Positions 46,100 to 55,047 of a stretch of 64,000 nucleotides of DNA are shown here, piece by piece. The notes beneath the pieces were generated by a model. The model was not told where the DNA came from, did not search any database, and saw nothing but the letters and a program-made list of their open reading frames with translations. This stretch comes from Staphylococcus equorum (GTDB lineage Bacteria > Bacillota > Bacilli > Staphylococcales > Staphylococcaceae): NCBI RefSeq assembly GCF_029531845.1, contig NZ_JAMBPV010000004.1:1-64000 (forward strand). The letters are read 5' to 3'. Numbering within the stretch: the stretch's first letter is position 1; the number at the start of each line of letters is the position of its first letter. Made by a program: the position numbers and the translations under genes.

Positions 46100-46840
46100 A
46101 TGCAAATCAAACTTCCAGAGCCGTTCTTTTTTGAGGAGGGCAACCGAGCTGTGTTATTGTTACATGGTTTTACTGGGAACTCATCAGATGTAAGACAATT
46201 AGGTCGATTCTTACAGAAAAAGGGGTACACATGTCATGCGCCACACTATGAAGGACATGCTGCGCCCCCTGAAGAAATATTAAAATCCAGTCCTTTTGTA
46301 TGGTTTAAAGAAGCATTAGACGGTTATGACTTTTTAGTCGAAAAAGGATACGATGAAATTGTAGTCGCTGGTTTGTCCCTTGGTGGCTGCTATGCATTAA
46401 AATTAAGCTTAAACAGAGATGTAAAGGGTATTATAACTATGTGTTCACCTATGTACATTAAGACGGAAGGGTCTATGTTTGATGGTGTGCTAGAGTATGC
46501 CCGCAACTTTAAAAAGTATGAAGGGAAAGACGAAACCACAATTAATAAAGAAATGGACGTTTTTCACCCAACAGATACTTTAAAAGAGCTTCAAGGACAA
46601 ATCCAAGATGTAAGAGATCATGTGGACGAAGTGATGGATCCATTATTGGTCATTCAAGCAGAACAAGACCAAATGATCAATACAGATTCTGCAAACATTA
46701 TATACAATGAAAGCGAATCTGATGAAAAAGATATTAAATGGTATGCGAATTCCGGACATGTTATTACAATTGATAAAGAAAAAGAATTAGTATTTGAAGA
46801 TGTATACCAATTTTTAGAATCATTAGATTGGTCTGAATAA
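46100..46840 (+). CDS. est: Carboxylesterase, alpha/beta hydrolase
   Basis: The 246-residue product has the oxyanion region [13 protein letters not shown] near residue 20, the nucleophile in [11 protein letters not shown] near 93, the acid residue in IQAEQDQMI near 193, and the histidine in SGHVI near 224. This is the Est30-type carboxylesterase family; the natural substrate is unknown. It lies between secG and rnr as in S. aureus. Confidence 0.92.
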   Translation: MQIKLPEPFFFEEGNRAVLLLHGFTGNSSDVRQLGRFLQKKGYTCHAPHYEGHAAPPEEILKSSPFVWFKEALDGYDFLVEKGYDEIVVAGLSLGGCYALKLSLNRDVKGIITMCSPMYIKTEGSMFDGVLEYARNFKKYEGKDETTINKEMDVFHPTDTLKELQGQIQDVRDHVDEVMDPLLVIQAEQDQMINTDSANIIYNESESDEKDIKWYANSGHVITIDKEKELVFEDVYQFLESLDWSE

Positions 46841-46879
46841 AAATTATAGAATTATTTAAAAAGAGAAAGGAGGGGCATA

Positions 46880-49255
46880 ATGAATTTAAAACCATCCATT
46901 GAAGAAATTATTAAACAACCAGATTATGAACCAATGTCTGTATCTGATTTTCAAGATGCATTAGGTTTAAATAGTGCCGACTCATTTAGAGACTTAATTA
47001 AGGTGCTTGTTGAACTAGAACAAACAGGTTTAATTCAACGTACAAAAACAGATAGATATCAACGCAAGGAATCTAACAAATCCCAACAATCAAAATTGGT
47101 GAAGGGTAAACTAAGCCAGAATAAAAAAGGCTTTGCGTTCTTACGTCCAGAAGAGGGTGAAATGGATGATATCTTTATCCCACCTACAAAAATTAATAGA
47201 GCTATGGACGGTGATACGGTCCTAGTAGAAGTACAAAATTCAAAAGGTGAACATAAAGGTAAGCTAGAGGGCGAAGTAAAATCGATAGAAACGCATTCAG
47301 TCACACAAGTGGTTGGTACGTTCAGCGAAGCACGCCATTTTGGTTTTGTGTTACCAGATGACAAACGTATTATGCAAGACATCTTTATTGCCAAAGGACA
47401 TAACTTAGGTGCCATAGATGGTCATAAAGTACTCGTACAGATCACTAAGTATGCAGATGGCACAAACAATCCTGAAGGACAAGTTTCGGCTATACTGGGC
47501 CATAAAAACGATCCAGGAGTAGATATATTATCAATCATCTATCAACATGGTATTGAAATCGAATTCCCAGATAATGTTTTAGCAGAAGCTGAAGCAGTAC
47601 CTGATGAAATTGAACCATCACAAATTGAAGGCCGCCGCGATTTACGTGATGAACTTACAATTACGATTGATGGCGCAGATGCTAAAGATTTAGATGATGC
47701 AATTGGTATTAAAAAATTAAGCAATGGTCACACACAATTAACAGTCAGTATCGCTGACGTTAGTTATTATGTTACTGAAGGATCAGCTTTAGATGAAGAA
47801 GCATATAGTCGTGCTACAAGTGTCTATTTAGTTGATCGTGTGATTCCTATGATCCCACACCGTTTAAGTAATGGTATTTGTTCGTTGAACCCAGATGTTG
47901 ATCGCTTAACATTGAGCTGTCGAATGGAATTTAATGAACGTGGAGAAGTCGTTAAGCATGAGATTTTTGATAGTGTGATACATTCAAATTATCGTATGAC
48001 ATATGATGAAGTGAATGAAATTATTACAGATCAAAATGCAGACACACGTGAAAAATTTAGTGAAGTCACACCAATGCTAGACTTAGCACAAGATTTATCG
48101 CAACGTTTAGTTAACATGAGAAGACGTCGTGGTGAAATCGACTTCGATATTAGTGAAGCAAAAGTAATCGTTAATGAAGAAGGTATTCCAACAGATGTAG
48201 AATTGAGAAAACGTGGTGAAGGTGAACGTTTAATCGAGTCATTTATGCTTGCAGCAAATGAAACGATAGCAGAACACTTCGATCATTTAGAAGTACCATT
48301 TATATATCGTGTTCACGAACAACCTAAATCAGAACGTTTACGTAAATTCTTTGATTTTATTACGAATTTTGGACTAATGATTCAAGGTACAGGAGAAGAA
48401 ATCCATCCTTCCACATTACAAAAGATTCAACAAGAAGTTGAAGGTCAACCAGAACAAATGGTTATCTCAACAATGATGTTACGTTCAATGCAACAAGCAC
48501 GTTATGATGATGTGAATTTAGGACACTTTGGCTTATCAGCTGAATACTATACACATTTTACGTCACCAATACGTAGATATCCTGATTTAATTGTACATAG
48601 ATTAATTCGTAAATATATTGTAGAACAATCTATGAACAATAAAGAGAAGTCTAAATGGGAAGCATTGTTACCAGAAATTACTGATCATACATCTCAAAGA
48701 GAACGTAGAGCGATTGAAGCAGAACGTGATACAGATGAACTTAAAAAATCAGAATATATGGTACAACATGTTGGCGAAGAGTTCGAAGGTATTATAAGTT
48801 CAGTAGCTAATTTTGGTATGTTCGTTGAATTACCAAATACGATTGAAGGCATGGTACACGTTTCGAACATGACAGACGATTTTTACCATTTCGACGAACG
48901 TCAAATGGCAATGATTGGTGAACGTCAGGCTAAAGTCTTCCGTATAGGTGATCCAGTTCAAATTAAAGTCATCAATGTAGACGTAGATGAGCGTATGATC
49001 GATTTCCAAATCGTTGGTATGCCATTATCTAAAAGCGATCGTACTCAGAGACCTTCACGTGGTAAGACGATTCAAGCGAATCCTCGTGGTAAATCATCAG
49101 ATAAATCTGGTGATAACAAAGATAAAACGAAACACAAACAGCGTAGAGGTAAAAATCAACGTAACAACGATAAATCAAATAGTGGTAATACAAAACACAA
49201 ACCATTTTATAAAGATAAAAATGTGAAGAACAAAGCACGTAAGAAGAAAAAATAA
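46880..49255 (+). CDS. rnr: Ribonuclease R
   Basis: Processive 3'-5' exoribonuclease able to degrade structured RNA; it works with SmpB and tmRNA on faulty messages. The 791-residue product has an N-terminal winged helix, cold-shock domains (about 75-230), the RNB domain with DGADAKDLDDAIG near residue 263 and HFTSPIRRYPDL near 555, an S1 domain (about 630-710), and a lysine-rich tail that ends KNKARKKKK. AAAGGAGGGG precedes the ATG. smpB follows after 22 bp. Confidence 0.96.
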   Translation: MNLKPSIEEIIKQPDYEPMSVSDFQDALGLNSADSFRDLIKVLVELEQTGLIQRTKTDRYQRKESNKSQQSKLVKGKLSQNKKGFAFLRPEEGEMDDIFIPPTKINRAMDGDTVLVEVQNSKGEHKGKLEGEVKSIETHSVTQVVGTFSEARHFGFVLPDDKRIMQDIFIAKGHNLGAIDGHKVLVQITKYADGTNNPEGQVSAILGHKNDPGVDILSIIYQHGIEIEFPDNVLAEAEAVPDEIEPSQIEGRRDLRDELTITIDGADAKDLDDAIGIKKLSNGHTQLTVSIADVSYYVTEGSALDEEAYSRATSVYLVDRVIPMIPHRLSNGICSLNPDVDRLTLSCRMEFNERGEVVKHEIFDSVIHSNYRMTYDEVNEIITDQNADTREKFSEVTPMLDLAQDLSQRLVNMRRRRGEIDFDISEAKVIVNEEGIPTDVELRKRGEGERLIESFMLAANETIAEHFDHLEVPFIYRVHEQPKSERLRKFFDFITNFGLMIQGTGEEIHPSTLQKIQQEVEGQPEQMVISTMMLRSMQQARYDDVNLGHFGLSAEYYTHFTSPIRRYPDLIVHRLIRKYIVEQSMNNKEKSKWEALLPEITDHTSQRERRAIEAERDTDELKKSEYMVQHVGEEFEGIISSVANFGMFVELPNTIEGMVHVSNMTDDFYHFDERQMAMIGERQAKVFRIGDPVQIKVINVDVDERMIDFQIVGMPLSKSDRTQRPSRGKTIQANPRGKSSDKSGDNKDKTKHKQRRGKNQRNNDKSNSGNTKHKPFYKDKNVKNKARKKKK

Positions 49256-49277
49256 CTCAACAAAGAGGTGAAACTCA

Positions 49278-49742
49278 ATGCCAAAGAAAAAATCACCAGG
49301 AACACTAGCTGAAAATCGTAAAGCTAGACATGATTATGTCATTGAAGATACGATTGAAGCGGGCATTGTGTTACAAGGGACTGAAATCAAGTCGATTCGT
49401 CGTGGCAGTGCCAATCTTAAAGATAGTTATGCGCAAGTTAATCGCGGTGAAATGTATCTTAATAATATGCACATTGCCCCGTACGAAGAAGGCAATCGTT
49501 TTAACCATGACCCTCGACGTTCACGTAAGCTCTTATTGCACAAACGTCAGATTGAAAAATTAGGTGAGCGTACGAGAGAAGTGGGTTATTCGATTGTGCC
49601 ATTGAAACTCTATTTAAAACATGGACACTGTAAAGTATTGCTAGGTGTTGCACGTGGCAAGAAAAATTACGATAAGCGACAAGCATTGAAAGATAAAGCA
49701 GTAAAACGTGACATGGATAGAGCGATGAAAGACCGTTATTAA
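49278..49742 (+). CDS. smpB: SsrA-binding protein SmpB
   Basis: Binds tmRNA and places it in stalled ribosomes. The 154-residue product has the typical core [26 protein letters not shown] near residue 15, NMHIAPYE near 62 and the basic C-terminal tail [21 protein letters not shown]. Its RNA partner ssrA begins about 105 bp downstream. AAGAGGTGAAA precedes the ATG. Confidence 0.98.
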   Translation: MPKKKSPGTLAENRKARHDYVIEDTIEAGIVLQGTEIKSIRRGSANLKDSYAQVNRGEMYLNNMHIAPYEEGNRFNHDPRRSRKLLLHKRQIEKLGERTREVGYSIVPLKLYLKHGHCKVLLGVARGKKNYDKRQALKDKAVKRDMDRAMKDRY

Positions 49743-49848
49743 GCGGATATATTGCCAAAGACCCTGATCTTTGGTAATATAATATGTGCTTTCTAAAAAG
49801 CTGAACGATAATCGTGAAGTGAACAGGAAGTGCATTTTATACTATTTA

Positions 49849-50207
49849 GGGGGCGTTTTTGGATTCGACAGGGGTACCATGAGCAGGTTAAGCGTGTCGG
49901 AGGGTTGTCTCCGTCACTAACACACACAGTTATAATAACTGGCAAAGAAAACAATAATTTCGCAGTAGCTGCGTAATAGCACTCTGCATCGCCTAACGGC
50001 ATCTCCTATGTGCCGTTAACCGCGATTCAACCTATAGTAGGATACGCTAGGCACTGCCGTTTGAAGTCTGCCTAGAAGAGATTAATCAGACTAGCATAAT
50101 GATGGCCGTCTATCACTTACCATTATGCGAAACTCAATGATAGACTACACACGTAGAAAGATCTGTATCAGGACCTCTGGACGCGGGTTCGAATCCCGCC
50201 GTCTCCA
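49849..50207 (+). ncRNA. ssrA: Transfer-messenger RNA (tmRNA)
   Basis: The 359-base gene begins GGGGGCGTTTTTGGATTCGAC and ends in a tRNA-like GCGGGTTCGAATCCCGCCGTCTCCA, whose two ends pair as an acceptor stem. The tag frame at 49941-49976 reads GGC AAA GAA AAC AAT AAT TTC GCA GTA GCT GCG TAA, giving (A)GKENNNFAVAA; the S. aureus tag as I recall it has serine in place of the glutamate. The 3' CCA is not encoded. The usual pseudoknots could not be verified by eye. Confidence 0.96.
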
Positions 50208-50213
50208 TCCTTG

Positions 50214-50248
50214 AGCCTTTAACCTTAGTGGTTAAGGGCTTTTTATTT
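50214..50248 (+). terminator. Terminator of ssrA
   Basis: AGCCTTTAACC pairs with GGTTAAGGGCT over 11 bp (one G-U), then TTTTTATTTTT. Confidence 0.9.
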
Positions 50249-50401
50249 TTGAGTGCACAGATGTGCCACAAAAATAAAAAATCAAAGTTATAAAATTGAA
50301 ATTAGCACATAATTAGTATTTTGAAATAAATAAATGCTATTGTGTTAATGTTATGATGTTTATAGTGCGTCCAATTAATAATTTAAGTGAGGGGTTATAA
50401 A

Positions 50402-50872
50402 ATGATTAAAGAACAATTTCAAGCTACGTATAATTTATTAAATAAGCATATAAAAGATATTGATGAGGAAAAAGCTGCATTTCAACCTGCCATGGCTAAT
50501 AATAATATCAAATGGCAATTAGGTCACTTAATCTTGCTAAATGATTTTTTAGTATTTGAAACTATTAATGGAGAAAAAGTTTTAGAGCAAACTGCCGCAA
50601 AATATTTTCTATGGGGGACATCACCAATAAATTTTGATGGAAATGAACCCTCTTTCGATGAATTAAAATTATTGTTAAATGAACAACTTGATAGAATATT
50701 TAATGTTTTAGAAAAACAATTAAAGAAAGATAGAAATGAACCAATTGTCCTTAAAGATGTAGACATCGTTATGGACAATTTTAATGAATCTATCCATTTT
50801 GCTATTATTCATACTAATCGACATTTTGGTCAAATTGTATTATTAAAATCTATGATTAATAAATTAAATTAA
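50402..50872 (+). CDS. DinB-fold protein
   Basis: The 156-residue product looks like a DinB/YfiT four-helix-bundle metal enzyme: an N-terminal helix (TYNLLNKHIKDIDEE), a first possible metal histidine in WQLGHLILLNDFL near residue 43, and HFAIIHTNRHFGQI near 138, supplying the second and third. Members are often bacillithiol-dependent transferases, which is possible in Staphylococcus, but nothing here shows the substrate. GTGAGGGG precedes ATG 50402; the in-frame start 15 bases upstream is less well placed. Confidence 0.78.
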   Translation: MIKEQFQATYNLLNKHIKDIDEEKAAFQPAMANNNIKWQLGHLILLNDFLVFETINGEKVLEQTAAKYFLWGTSPINFDGNEPSFDELKLLLNEQLDRIFNVLEKQLKKDRNEPIVLKDVDIVMDNFNESIHFAIIHTNRHFGQIVLLKSMINKLN

Positions 50873-50874
50873 AA

Positions 50875-50904
50875 GTCATCGTCCAACTATTGGACGGTGA
50901 CTAT
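50875..50904 (+). terminator. Terminator-like hairpin after the DinB gene
   Basis: GTCATCGTCCAA pairs with TTGGACGGTGAC with a 3-4 nt loop; a weak T-tract follows. Confidence 0.65.
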
Positions 50905-51165
50905 AGATATTTTATTATTTATTTAGCATAATAGGGTACAGATGACCCTTGTTGAGCAGTTACTTCTTCCGTAGATAATAATGCGGTTTAATCGTTATGC
51001 TATTATCTCATAGGACTAGCACCATGATTCACAAGGAACGATGCATGCCTGTGCCTTAATTCATGGCTAAGCATACGAACGTTTGATTACCCCTGCCCTA
51101 TTTTTAATTTTAATTGACATAAATATATTTGAATATTCATTTTTATTGTTAACTATTGTATTATT
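50905..51165. other. Gene-free stretch with several inverted repeats
   Basis: Contains GATAATA...TATTATC (about 50973-51008) and CATGATT/AATTCATG pairs around 51030-51065, so it may encode structured RNA. On the minus strand 50929-50987 a short open segment ends in SSVPYYAK and a stop, without a start codon. I cannot identify anything further. Confidence 0.4.
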
Positions 51166-51170
51166 ATTGA

Positions 51171-51280
51171 TGGACATCTTAGAGTGTCTTATAGATAGAG
51201 TGGGTCTAATGCGCACGTTAGGGTGTCCATTCAGACATGCTCTCAGATATAGCCATCCTTAGGGATGGCTTTTTTTTATG
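51171..51280 (+). ncRNA. Candidate small structured RNA
   Basis: TGGACATC (51171-51178) pairs with GGTGTCCA (51222-51229) to close an arm, and a strong terminator AGCCATCC-TTAG-GGATGGCT (51251-51270) with eight Ts ends the unit. TTGACA at 51114-51119 could be a -35 element, but I see no good -10. No coding frame with a ribosome binding site fits. It is proposed on structure alone. Confidence 0.42.
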
Positions 51281-51309
51281 TTATCTAGTGAAAAGCTTCT
51301 AGAAATTTT

Positions 51310-51554
51310 TCTCGCAGGTTACTTGCATATCATTTACAACTATATATAAGAACAAGCGACCTATTGCATTCATGTGATGATTATATGAAATGAAATTCAG
51401 ATAAATGTTTTTAAGAATTTTAAGTTCAGACATTAATCCAGAATGGCTATATAATGTAAAAATAATATGATTTTAAATACGAATTATAAAGTAGAAGGCA
51501 ATGGTTTTTACTAAAGATGTAATTAAAGCAAGTGAAATCATTCCATTTAATTAG
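51310..51554 (+). pseudogene. Decayed second copy of the 63-residue gene at 55343
   Basis: Both DNA and broken frames align with 55270-55534: upstream (GTTACTT, TTTACA, ACAAGCG before the start region) and coding, where INPEWLYN, NMILN, EGNGF and TKDVIKASEIIPFN match INPEWLYS, NMVLN, EGRQFF and TKDIMKASKTIPFF. The copy has early stops and at least two frameshifts near GTAAAAATAATATG (about 51457) and GGTTTTTACTAAAG (about 51502). The homology extends into the promoter region, so this is a segment duplication. Confidence 0.82.
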
Positions 51555-51832
51555 GTGATTAAAATCATTATTAACTAAGACGCAATAGAGATGTAGCCGC
51601 GTATTTTTAAATTAGGTTTTAATTAGGTCTCCTTGATTACGCTACAAATGTATTTTCTAGAAAATTATAGAATACGATTCTACACAGAAGATGAACTGAA
51701 ACTGTCAAATTATTAATAACCATACTATTATATAATAATTTAATTGTATTATAAATAATAATGTTTGATTATCAAGTAAAAAATTACATTTTGATGTATA
51801 ATGAAGGTAATGAAGAAAAGGAGATTTATAAA

Positions 51833-52054
51833 ATGAATATAAATATAGTAACTGATTTATTGAAAGAAGAAAACGTTGTGAGTATAGATCTATTATTAGT
51901 AACTGGTAAATTAGAACGTGCTAAAGAAATTGATGTTGATAAATCATCCGAAAATTTATTGTTTGTGACAAAACCAAAAAACAAAGTAATTAATTTGAAT
52001 CATGTTGTTAAAATAGAAACTGTACTTAAATTTGAAGGCAATGTCACTTTTTAA
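51833..52054 (+). CDS. Small protein, unknown
   Basis: A 73-residue product (MNINIVTDLLKEENVV...) with AAAGGAGATT directly before ATG 51833. The frame is open upstream for 24 codons, but the ribosome binding site lies inside that part. It is soluble with alternating beta-like hydrophobics (VVSIDLLLVTGKL, NLLFVTKP). I recognise no family. A hairpin with T-run follows at 52073-52130. Confidence 0.62.
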   Translation: MNINIVTDLLKEENVVSIDLLLVTGKLERAKEIDVDKSSENLLFVTKPKNKVINLNHVVKIETVLKFEGNVTF

Positions 52055-52222
52055 TAGTTATCTAAAATGAGTAGGAAAATGAACACGTACAAAGTGCATC
52101 GGATTACTTTGTGTTCCATTTTTCACATTTTACACTCAATTAGCAATACTAGGTAAGTGTTGATATAGCATCACCTATAGCAGTTTCTAAAAGGTGTAAG
52201 CAACTCCCTTAGACGCTATATT

Positions 52223-52258
52223 AAAAGGCTTAGCCATCATGGCTAAGCCTTTTTTGTC
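52223..52258. terminator. Bidirectional terminator
   Basis: AAAAGGCTTAGCC pairs perfectly with GGCTAAGCCTTTT around ATCAT; Ts follow on the plus strand and a shorter T-run on the minus strand, between convergent small genes. Confidence 0.88.
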
Positions 52259-52294
52259 TGTGCTAATTTAGAAATGTCACAGCCTTGAAGTTAT

Positions 52295-52606
52295 TTAATC
52301 AAATTCGATTTCGTATAATGATTCGTTTATTTGTTCGTATAACTCATACTTTTCCAAATAATCAATCCATACATCATTTGGTTTCTTTTCTCTTTCTTCA
52401 ACTAAAGATTTAATTTTTTCATATATACCTTTCATCAAATCCTTGTACATTGCATTGGCTGCTCTCTCTATTTTTGCCTCTGACCAACGTTTTTTAGGTG
52501 GGCGTCTTTTATCCTTTTCTAATTGAAAGTTGATAGCTCTGTCATAAAAACTATCTAACGCTGGTAATTTATCTTCTATATGTTCTTGAAATTCGTTTAA
52601 ATTCAT
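52295..52606 (-). CDS. Charged helical protein, unknown
   Basis: A 103-residue, highly charged product predicted to be mostly helical, with a basic centre (KDKRRPPKKRWSEAKIER, about residues 31-48) and acidic ends. AAGAGGAGAAT precedes its ATG. No membrane segment or catalytic motif is visible, and I do not recognise the family. Confidence 0.62.
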   Translation of the reverse strand: MNLNEFQEHIEDKLPALDSFYDRAINFQLEKDKRRPPKKRWSEAKIERAANAMYKDLMKGIYEKIKSLVEEREKKPNDVWIDYLEKYELYEQINESLYEIEFD

Positions 52607-52659
52607 AAATATTCTCCTCTTTTAAGAAACAACGTTCTATATAATTCTAACAATAATAG

Positions 52660-52950
52660 GGTAAATTAAATACCTGATGAATGATTCATTTGTTTTATAA
52701 GGAACTGAATTATTGTTGGATAACTCAGTATCTGGGTCTAATTTATTATTAGAATAATAATTGACGGCTGATCGTCCTAAATTCTAGTGTCTCTATTAAG
52801 TATACAGTGTAACCACGTTCTTTAGGGTACTTTTCACAAGTTTCTATTTTTCTTGGTCAATAGGTTCATTTTTAAATGTACAAACCTCAACTGTAGGTGT
52901 TCGTTATTGCAAATAAACGAGTTGTATGGTCATTACTTATATTGTAATTA
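52660..52950 (-). pseudogene. Remnants of a protein gene on the minus strand
   Basis: Two protein-like segments appear in different minus-strand frames: EKYPKERGYTVYLIETLEF then RTISRQ (about 52755-52850) and KLDPDTELSNNNSVPYKTN, continuing into NESFIRYLIYPIIVRII and a stop (about 52640-52735). An earlier piece, VCTFKNEPIDQEK (about 52850-52890), is in a third arrangement. Their order fits one decayed gene. Identity unknown. Confidence 0.5.
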
Positions 52951-53032
52951 CTCGGAGTAACTCGTTGGTATGAAAGTAATTAAATTATTGTCTAGTAGAT
53001 TAAATTCATTTAAATAGATTGGTGGGACAAAT

Positions 53033-53575
53033 ATGGGGAAAATAATCGTTGTTGGATCTTCTGGTTCTGGAAAATCAACGTTATCAAGACAACTAGGTCA
53101 TGCTTTAGATATACCTGTTTTTCATTTAGACGTATTATTTTGGCAACCTAATTGGGTTATGACAAGTTCTGATGAGCAAAAAGTAATTCAAAAAACATTA
53201 TTGCAAAAAAAGAAATGGATTATTGATGGAAGTTATACTGGTATCTTAGATGAAAGATTAAATGCTGCAGATACTGTGATACTTTTAGATTTGCCAAGAA
53301 AAATTTGTTTTTATAGAGTTTTTAAGAGATTATTTAAAAATATTGGTAAAACTAGAATTGATATGGGCAAAGATTGCAAAGAATCAATCTCACATTTTTA
53401 AAATATATTTGGAATTTTCCTAAGCACAGAAAACCACATTTATTACAAAAAATTAAGGAAATAAAAATGATAAAAAAGTATTTGTTTTAACCAGCATTAA
53501 AGAAATTGAACAATTTAGAATGAATGTGGAAAAGAAGGACATTTAAATCTAAAAATTACTATGGATTGTTTTTAA
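53033..53575 (+). pseudogene. P-loop kinase (topology-modulation/FlaR-like), frameshifted
   Basis: The first 122 codons give a P-loop nucleotide kinase: [18 protein letters not shown] near residue 8, VFHLDVLFWQPNW near 30, WIIDGSYTG near 62 and DTVILLDLPRKICFYRVFKR near 83. The frame then closes at 53399-53401, but the lost part continues in another frame (LKYIWNFPKHRKPHLLQKIKE, 53399 onward), then in a third (KKVFVLTSIKEIEQFRMNVE, from about 53470), and ends with EGHLNLKITMDCF and TAA 53573-53575. The breaks fall in T or A homopolymers, so either decay or base-calling error is possible. The kinase substrate is unknown. Confidence 0.85.
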
Positions 53576-53735
53576 ATTGTTACAGAAATCGTAGAGGTTT
53601 GGTCTGACGCCTAACTAGTTGATGAAGTACTAGCCGAAGACTACAGGAAGTTTCTGTAATCACTCAAAGCGTGCACAAAAAACGCTGACAAAGTTAGACG
53701 CTCTGAGACGCCTTATTAAGATGTCTTTTTTTGAT
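53576..53735 (+). ncRNA. Candidate structured RNA with terminator
   Basis: TTACAGAA (53580-53587) and TTTCTGTAA (53652-53660) close a domain that contains CGTAG/CTAC and ACTAGTT/ACTAG helices. A terminator AGACGCCTT-ATT-AAGATGTCT (53708-53728, one mismatch) with a run of seven Ts follows. No promoter or coding frame was found. It could instead be a 3' leader of the decayed kinase gene. Confidence 0.38.
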
Positions 53736-53930
53736 TATCGAGATAAATTCATAATGAAATTAATTTGAATATTACAGATTAACCAAAAAAATTAAAATGG
53801 AATTAATATTAGTGTAATGAGCAATTAAAAACTGTATGATATATTATCCTGAGATTGAATTATTTTACACTTTAACTTACAAGTTAACGAAAATATTACT
53901 TGTATAGTTTATTCAGTAAAATAATACTTA

Positions 53931-53949
53931 GAAGGGAAGATTTATAATT
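53931..53949 (+). promoter_or_regulatory. CHAP-gene ribosome binding site facing an ATT codon
   Basis: GAAGGGAAGA (53931-53940) is followed by ATA (53944) and ATT (53947), both in frame with the CHAP gene. Reading from ATT gives a complete signal peptide ([18 protein letters not shown]...NTASA). The first ordinary start, GTG 53989, has no ribosome binding site and leaves only a short hydrophobic stub. Confidence 0.62.
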
Positions 53950-53988
53950 AAACATTACGTACAAATTTTTACATATTTTATTATAGGC

Positions 53989-54480
53989 GTGTTAAGCATA
54001 CTAGTATTTACTCATTTGAACACTGCTTCTGCCGGAACGGCTGCCACTCAAGAGGAAGCTATAAGCCATATGAACACTTTAGAAGGTAAGGGGTGGGATT
54101 ATGATGATGAGTATGGCTGGCAATGTTTTGATTTAGTAAATGAGCAATGGGATTATTTGTATGGTCACGGATTAGAAGGTGATTATGCAAAAGAAATACC
54201 GACTAAAAATAACTTTGAAGGTGAAGCAACGGTATATAAGAATCATGAGGGCTTTCAAGCACAAGCTGGTGACATTGTTGTATTCAATGATGAATTTGGC
54301 AGTGGTGCAGGTCATACAGCCATCGTAACAGAAGGTAATTATAATGGCGCTAGTGATAAATTTGAATCATTAGATCAAAATTGGGATGGTGGCGGCGCTG
54401 AAAAAACGGAAGTAGCCCATAGAGTAGTACATGATTATGAAACCGAAATGTGGTTTATACGCCCCCATCATGCTCAATAA
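53989..54480 (+). CDS. Secreted single-domain CHAP hydrolase, phage-lysin type
   Basis: The conservative start GTG 53989 gives 163 residues; the likely original N-terminus begins at ATT 53947 (177 residues) with a full signal peptide cleaved after NTASA. The CHAP domain has its cysteine in [13 protein letters not shown] and its histidine in [12 protein letters not shown], with [10 protein letters not shown] near the end. This order resembles the CHAP endopeptidase of staphylococcal phage endolysins more than the SsaA-type host enzymes. It has no wall-binding domain. Possible roles are wall turnover or a bacteriolysin; both are inference. Confidence 0.75.
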   Translation: MLSILVFTHLNTASAGTAATQEEAISHMNTLEGKGWDYDDEYGWQCFDLVNEQWDYLYGHGLEGDYAKEIPTKNNFEGEATVYKNHEGFQAQAGDIVVFNDEFGSGAGHTAIVTEGNYNGASDKFESLDQNWDGGGAEKTEVAHRVVHDYETEMWFIRPHHAQ

Positions 54481-54652
54481 ATTACTTCATAATTAATATG
54501 CTCGTCTGTCATTGAAAAATGATTAGTAAGAATTGTGAGAAATAGTGTCTTGATATATAAATAATAACCATTGTGTTGCAACCATAACTAATTAGACGGA
54601 TAATAGAGTTAACGTATTAGAATCATAAAAATATTAATTAGGGTGACCTCAC

Positions 54653-54868
54653 ATGAGTGATGTATATGTATTCATAATAAAATGTAGCGATGGCAATGTT
54701 TATCGTGAGTATGTGGAGAATATATGGAAAATTGATAAAGCATTAGCACTTAAAAGATTTGAAAAAGGCATTCATAGACATAATTATTTTTATCTAAAAG
54801 ATTGTGATAGTTATGTAAATGTAGCGAAGATTACTTCTATAAAGATTGATGATGCACATAGCACTTGA
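54653..54868 (+). CDS. Small protein, unknown
   Basis: A 71-residue soluble product (MSDVYVFIIKCSDGNVYREY...) with AGGGTGACC before its ATG. It begins with a beta-hairpin-like segment followed by a helix (IDKALALKRFEKGI). No family is recognised. Confidence 0.6.
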   Translation: MSDVYVFIIKCSDGNVYREYVENIWKIDKALALKRFEKGIHRHNYFYLKDCDSYVNVAKITSIKIDDAHST

Positions 54869-54917
54869 TCAATTACTCATTCGTATTTAATTAATAAATA
54901 GTTAACAAATCATAATT

Positions 54918-54953
54918 TAAGGCGGGCGCAGAGTTGCGTTAGCCTTATTTTTA
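54918..54953 (+). terminator. Terminator after the 71-residue gene
   Basis: TAAGGC pairs with GCCTTA, with an inner GGCGCA/TGCGTT helix, then TTTTTA. Confidence 0.75.
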
Positions 54954-55047
54954 TATCTAAAAAGTGTAAAAAGGCGGTTTACGATACTAAATATAAATAA
55001 TAGAATAGTTTAGTATGGTATTTTGGGGATTTAGTGAGGGATTATAA

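Noticed and set aside
50929..50987. Short minus-strand coding remnant after the DinB gene
   Set aside because: About 20 open codons without a start or a recognisable family; too short to call a pseudogene.
53580..53665. Hammerhead ribozyme
   Set aside because: TTGATGA and CGAA look suggestive, but the invariant CUGAUGA...GAAA core is not present in the right arrangement.
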